NCBI RefSeq assembly: GCF_000801105.2
Contig: NC_079512.1
Location: 2,356,263-2,420,262, forward strand
Direction: 5' to 3'
DNA: 64,000 nt
From: Raphanus sativus
Lineage: Eukaryota; Streptophyta; Magnoliopsida; Brassicales; Brassicaceae
Below, piece after piece: positions 61,834-64,000 of this stretch; within the stretch, counting starts at the first letter, position 1, and every line of letters starts with the position of its first letter. Both the position numbers and the translations under genes were made by a program. The notes under the pieces were generated by a model that was not told where the DNA came from, searched no databases, and was given only the letters and a program-made list of their open reading frames with translations.

Positions 61834-64000
61834 TAATTGTGTATATCTATATATAATATATACCCATATTTGTTTCAGTTTAACATGCCTACGATTTGGT
61901 TGTCTAGATAGATTAATTATGAACGTTGGAATATGGATTTTATGGTCTTGTTTTGAATTGGTTAACATGTGTGAATCGTGTGCTTAGATCTTAAAAATAC
62001 AACACTCTAGTTTCTTTTCTTTTTTTTGGACAAAGACTCTAGTTTCTTTTCTATCAAACATTAAAAACGAAGAAAACTGCACTTATAATTTACAAGAAAC
62101 TATTTCATAAGAAAACTTAAATAACATAATGTTTGTTAAATGAAAATGCATAAATTTTGACATTAAAAATATTTTTAGTACAGACACACAAATTAACACA
62201 GCAAAGGAAAATGTTAACCTGAAAATTAATTTATATTTGTTATTATATTATTTTTAACCATTATTATTTGTTATTATTGATCACATGCAAATTGTCTTTA
62301 ATATTTTTGAAGCTATAACATTATGTCATGATAAGATAGACATAAATAGATATATTGGTTATTTCTATTTCTGTACATGGTCGGTGGTCGACATATCGAG
62401 TGTTTATGAATATTTTACAAGCTGTTAATTAAGCAACAGTCGAGGTTGGGAAACCTTTAATTAACCATATTTTCAAGTTGCTAATTAAATATGTGATTGG
62501 AATCTAATCAACATGCCTGACCGATAACTTAATTACACATGCCCTTGTTCATACTGTATTTTTTGACAGGCTAATGAAGAACTTGAAGATCTAATCAAGT
62601 CAAGTTAATTGTGTTGAATTCTAAAGACTCGGAAGAAATGTCACATATTCTCCTGTCTACTGATTAATGCTTATGTACTATAATTGAAGAATTGAAACTT
62701 GGTTAAAGATTTTAATTAGGGAAGTTTGGAAAAAAGAACAACTAAACTATGCTATTGTGCCTTTAGTACAAAATCAAATATTGTCACTTTTGAACTTTCG
62801 CATTCTTTCTTGTAAATCAAAATTTCGTATCAATATATTTACAATGCAAAAAAAAATTAAGAAAAAATATAAAACATGAAGTAGTTAAGTATGTATATAT
62901 ATGAAAAATATTATTGACTAATTATATTAGGTAATTACTAAGAAAATATAATATGTTGTCAACTTTAGGAATAAATTTTAAAATAATTTCTAAAATGCAT
63001 ATGACGCAAGTGTATACTTATACAACTTGACATATTTAATATAACTATCAAAATTATATTAAATTAAATTAATATTAAACACAAATAAGACTAAAAAACA
63101 CAAATATAAAATTTAAATTTCTTAAAAAAAATTAAAATAAAAAATATATTCGCACTGATCAAAATCTAGTAACTCCGATAAAACTCAACAGCGTTCGTTT
63201 TGTCGATAACATCCATAAACAGCACATTGTTGTTTTCTTTTCACTTCAATACTGTTGTTATTTTGTTAATAACTTAATAGGCTATTATGGGCCTTAAACA
63301 TATGTGGGTGATTACAATGGGCTGTTATGGGCTTTCCTGGCTAATTGTTATAGATAACTGAGGCCTTTAATCCGTCGAACCAATCCATTTCAAAGGCGAA
63401 CAGAGTATCCAACAAAACACGAATCGACTAATGATCTTGTATACTTTTGTGTATTTTACTGAGCTTGCTTTCTTGACTAATGTATTTTACAGAGCTCTCG
63501 ACTTCGATATGGGAAGCTTTAAGTACAGTTCTTTTGGCCCACTTTCTTTTTTTCCCAGAAGAAGAAACATAAATTCGACGAAAATCATTATATATACATA
63601 TATTAATAATTATCAGCAGTCTCACACACAAAGATGGTCGCAAAAGAAAATAGAAACTCGAAAAGTTTTATTTATAACCAATTATTACATATGGTAGCTT
63701 AGATACATAGGTCGTGACGACACAGAAAAGAAAAAGAGAAAAGATACATTGGTCGTGAGTTACACAATCCTGGCCTAATCTGTGCCTGAGAATATCTCTT
63801 TTGATTGTTTAATTCATTTTCTCATGTTTTTTTCGCTTTGGTACAAAGCTGGAAGGTGACAGATCTACAGTAGGCTCAAATCATATGGTTACAAATTTGG
63901 ACATATTTTTACATCGAACATATAAAAATAGCTCAGCTTTGATCATAACGCTGGCGTATGCATATATTTATCATGTATCTAAAGACCAAAAATTAAAATC
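61834..64000. other. AT-rich intergenic sequence
   Basis: No gene is supported on either strand. Around 63160-63170 a CAAAATCTAGT word resembles a Helitron 3' end, but no hairpin precedes it. Confidence 0.5.

Noticed and set aside
63155..63172. CAAAATCTAGT as a Helitron 3' end
   Set aside because: No hairpin precedes it, so it is at most an eroded terminus.

Overview
This is nuclear DNA of a plant in the Brassicaceae, most likely a Brassica or close relative. It is AT-rich, has short GT-AG introns and many plant transposons. Six single-copy genes read as orthologues of neighbours on Arabidopsis thaliana chromosome 1 near At1g75250-At1g75380. The Arabidopsis locus names come from memory of the families and gene order; no search was run.

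Layout. 1-30 kb is transposon territory. It holds an uninterrupted MULE transposase running off the left edge, a Helitron carrying a decayed RPA70-like gene, two LINE-derived retroposons with target-site duplications (TSDs), a tRNA-derived SINE, a TRIM, MITEs, a 776-bp tandem triplication, a CACTA terminus, a second frameshifted RPA70-like gene (18.4-20.5 kb) and a dense Helitron cluster (22-29.6 kb). 30.7-32.4 kb is a bifunctional nuclease (BBD) gene. 33.2-36.4 kb is an RNA polymerase II snRNA cluster: one U1 and two U4 genes, the U4 genes lying in a roughly 2-kb tandem segmental duplication. 38.4-39.1 kb is a DUF4408 membrane protein gene (minus strand). 40.65-42.36 kb is plastid ornithine carbamoyltransferase. 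42.6-48.5 kb is Helitron sequence, including one with captured PP2C and RPA-like fragments that ends 59 bp before the DHAR2 start codon. 48.5-51.3 kb has dehydroascorbate reductase 2 and an isoflavone-reductase-like gene, tail to tail. 52.58-57.42 kb is a complete Ty1/copia retrotransposon (minus strand) with two identical 140-bp LTRs, a 5-bp TSD and an unbroken 1492-aa polyprotein. 60.6 kb is a RADIALIS-like MYB gene with a 923-bp non-autonomous LTR element, also with identical LTRs, 17 bp after its stop codon. The last 2 kb shows no gene.

The host genes do not form a pathway. OTC (arginine synthesis) and DHAR2 (ascorbate recycling) are housekeeping enzymes. The clearest biological interest is in how recent mobile elements sit against genes: the Helitron at DHAR2, the small LTR element in the RL6 3' region and the young copia upstream of the reductase gene. 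The U1/U4 cluster with duplicated USE promoters, and three RPA70-like loci in 64 kb (two inside Helitrons), are the other points of interest. I saw no CRISPR array, no organellar DNA and no prokaryotic features.
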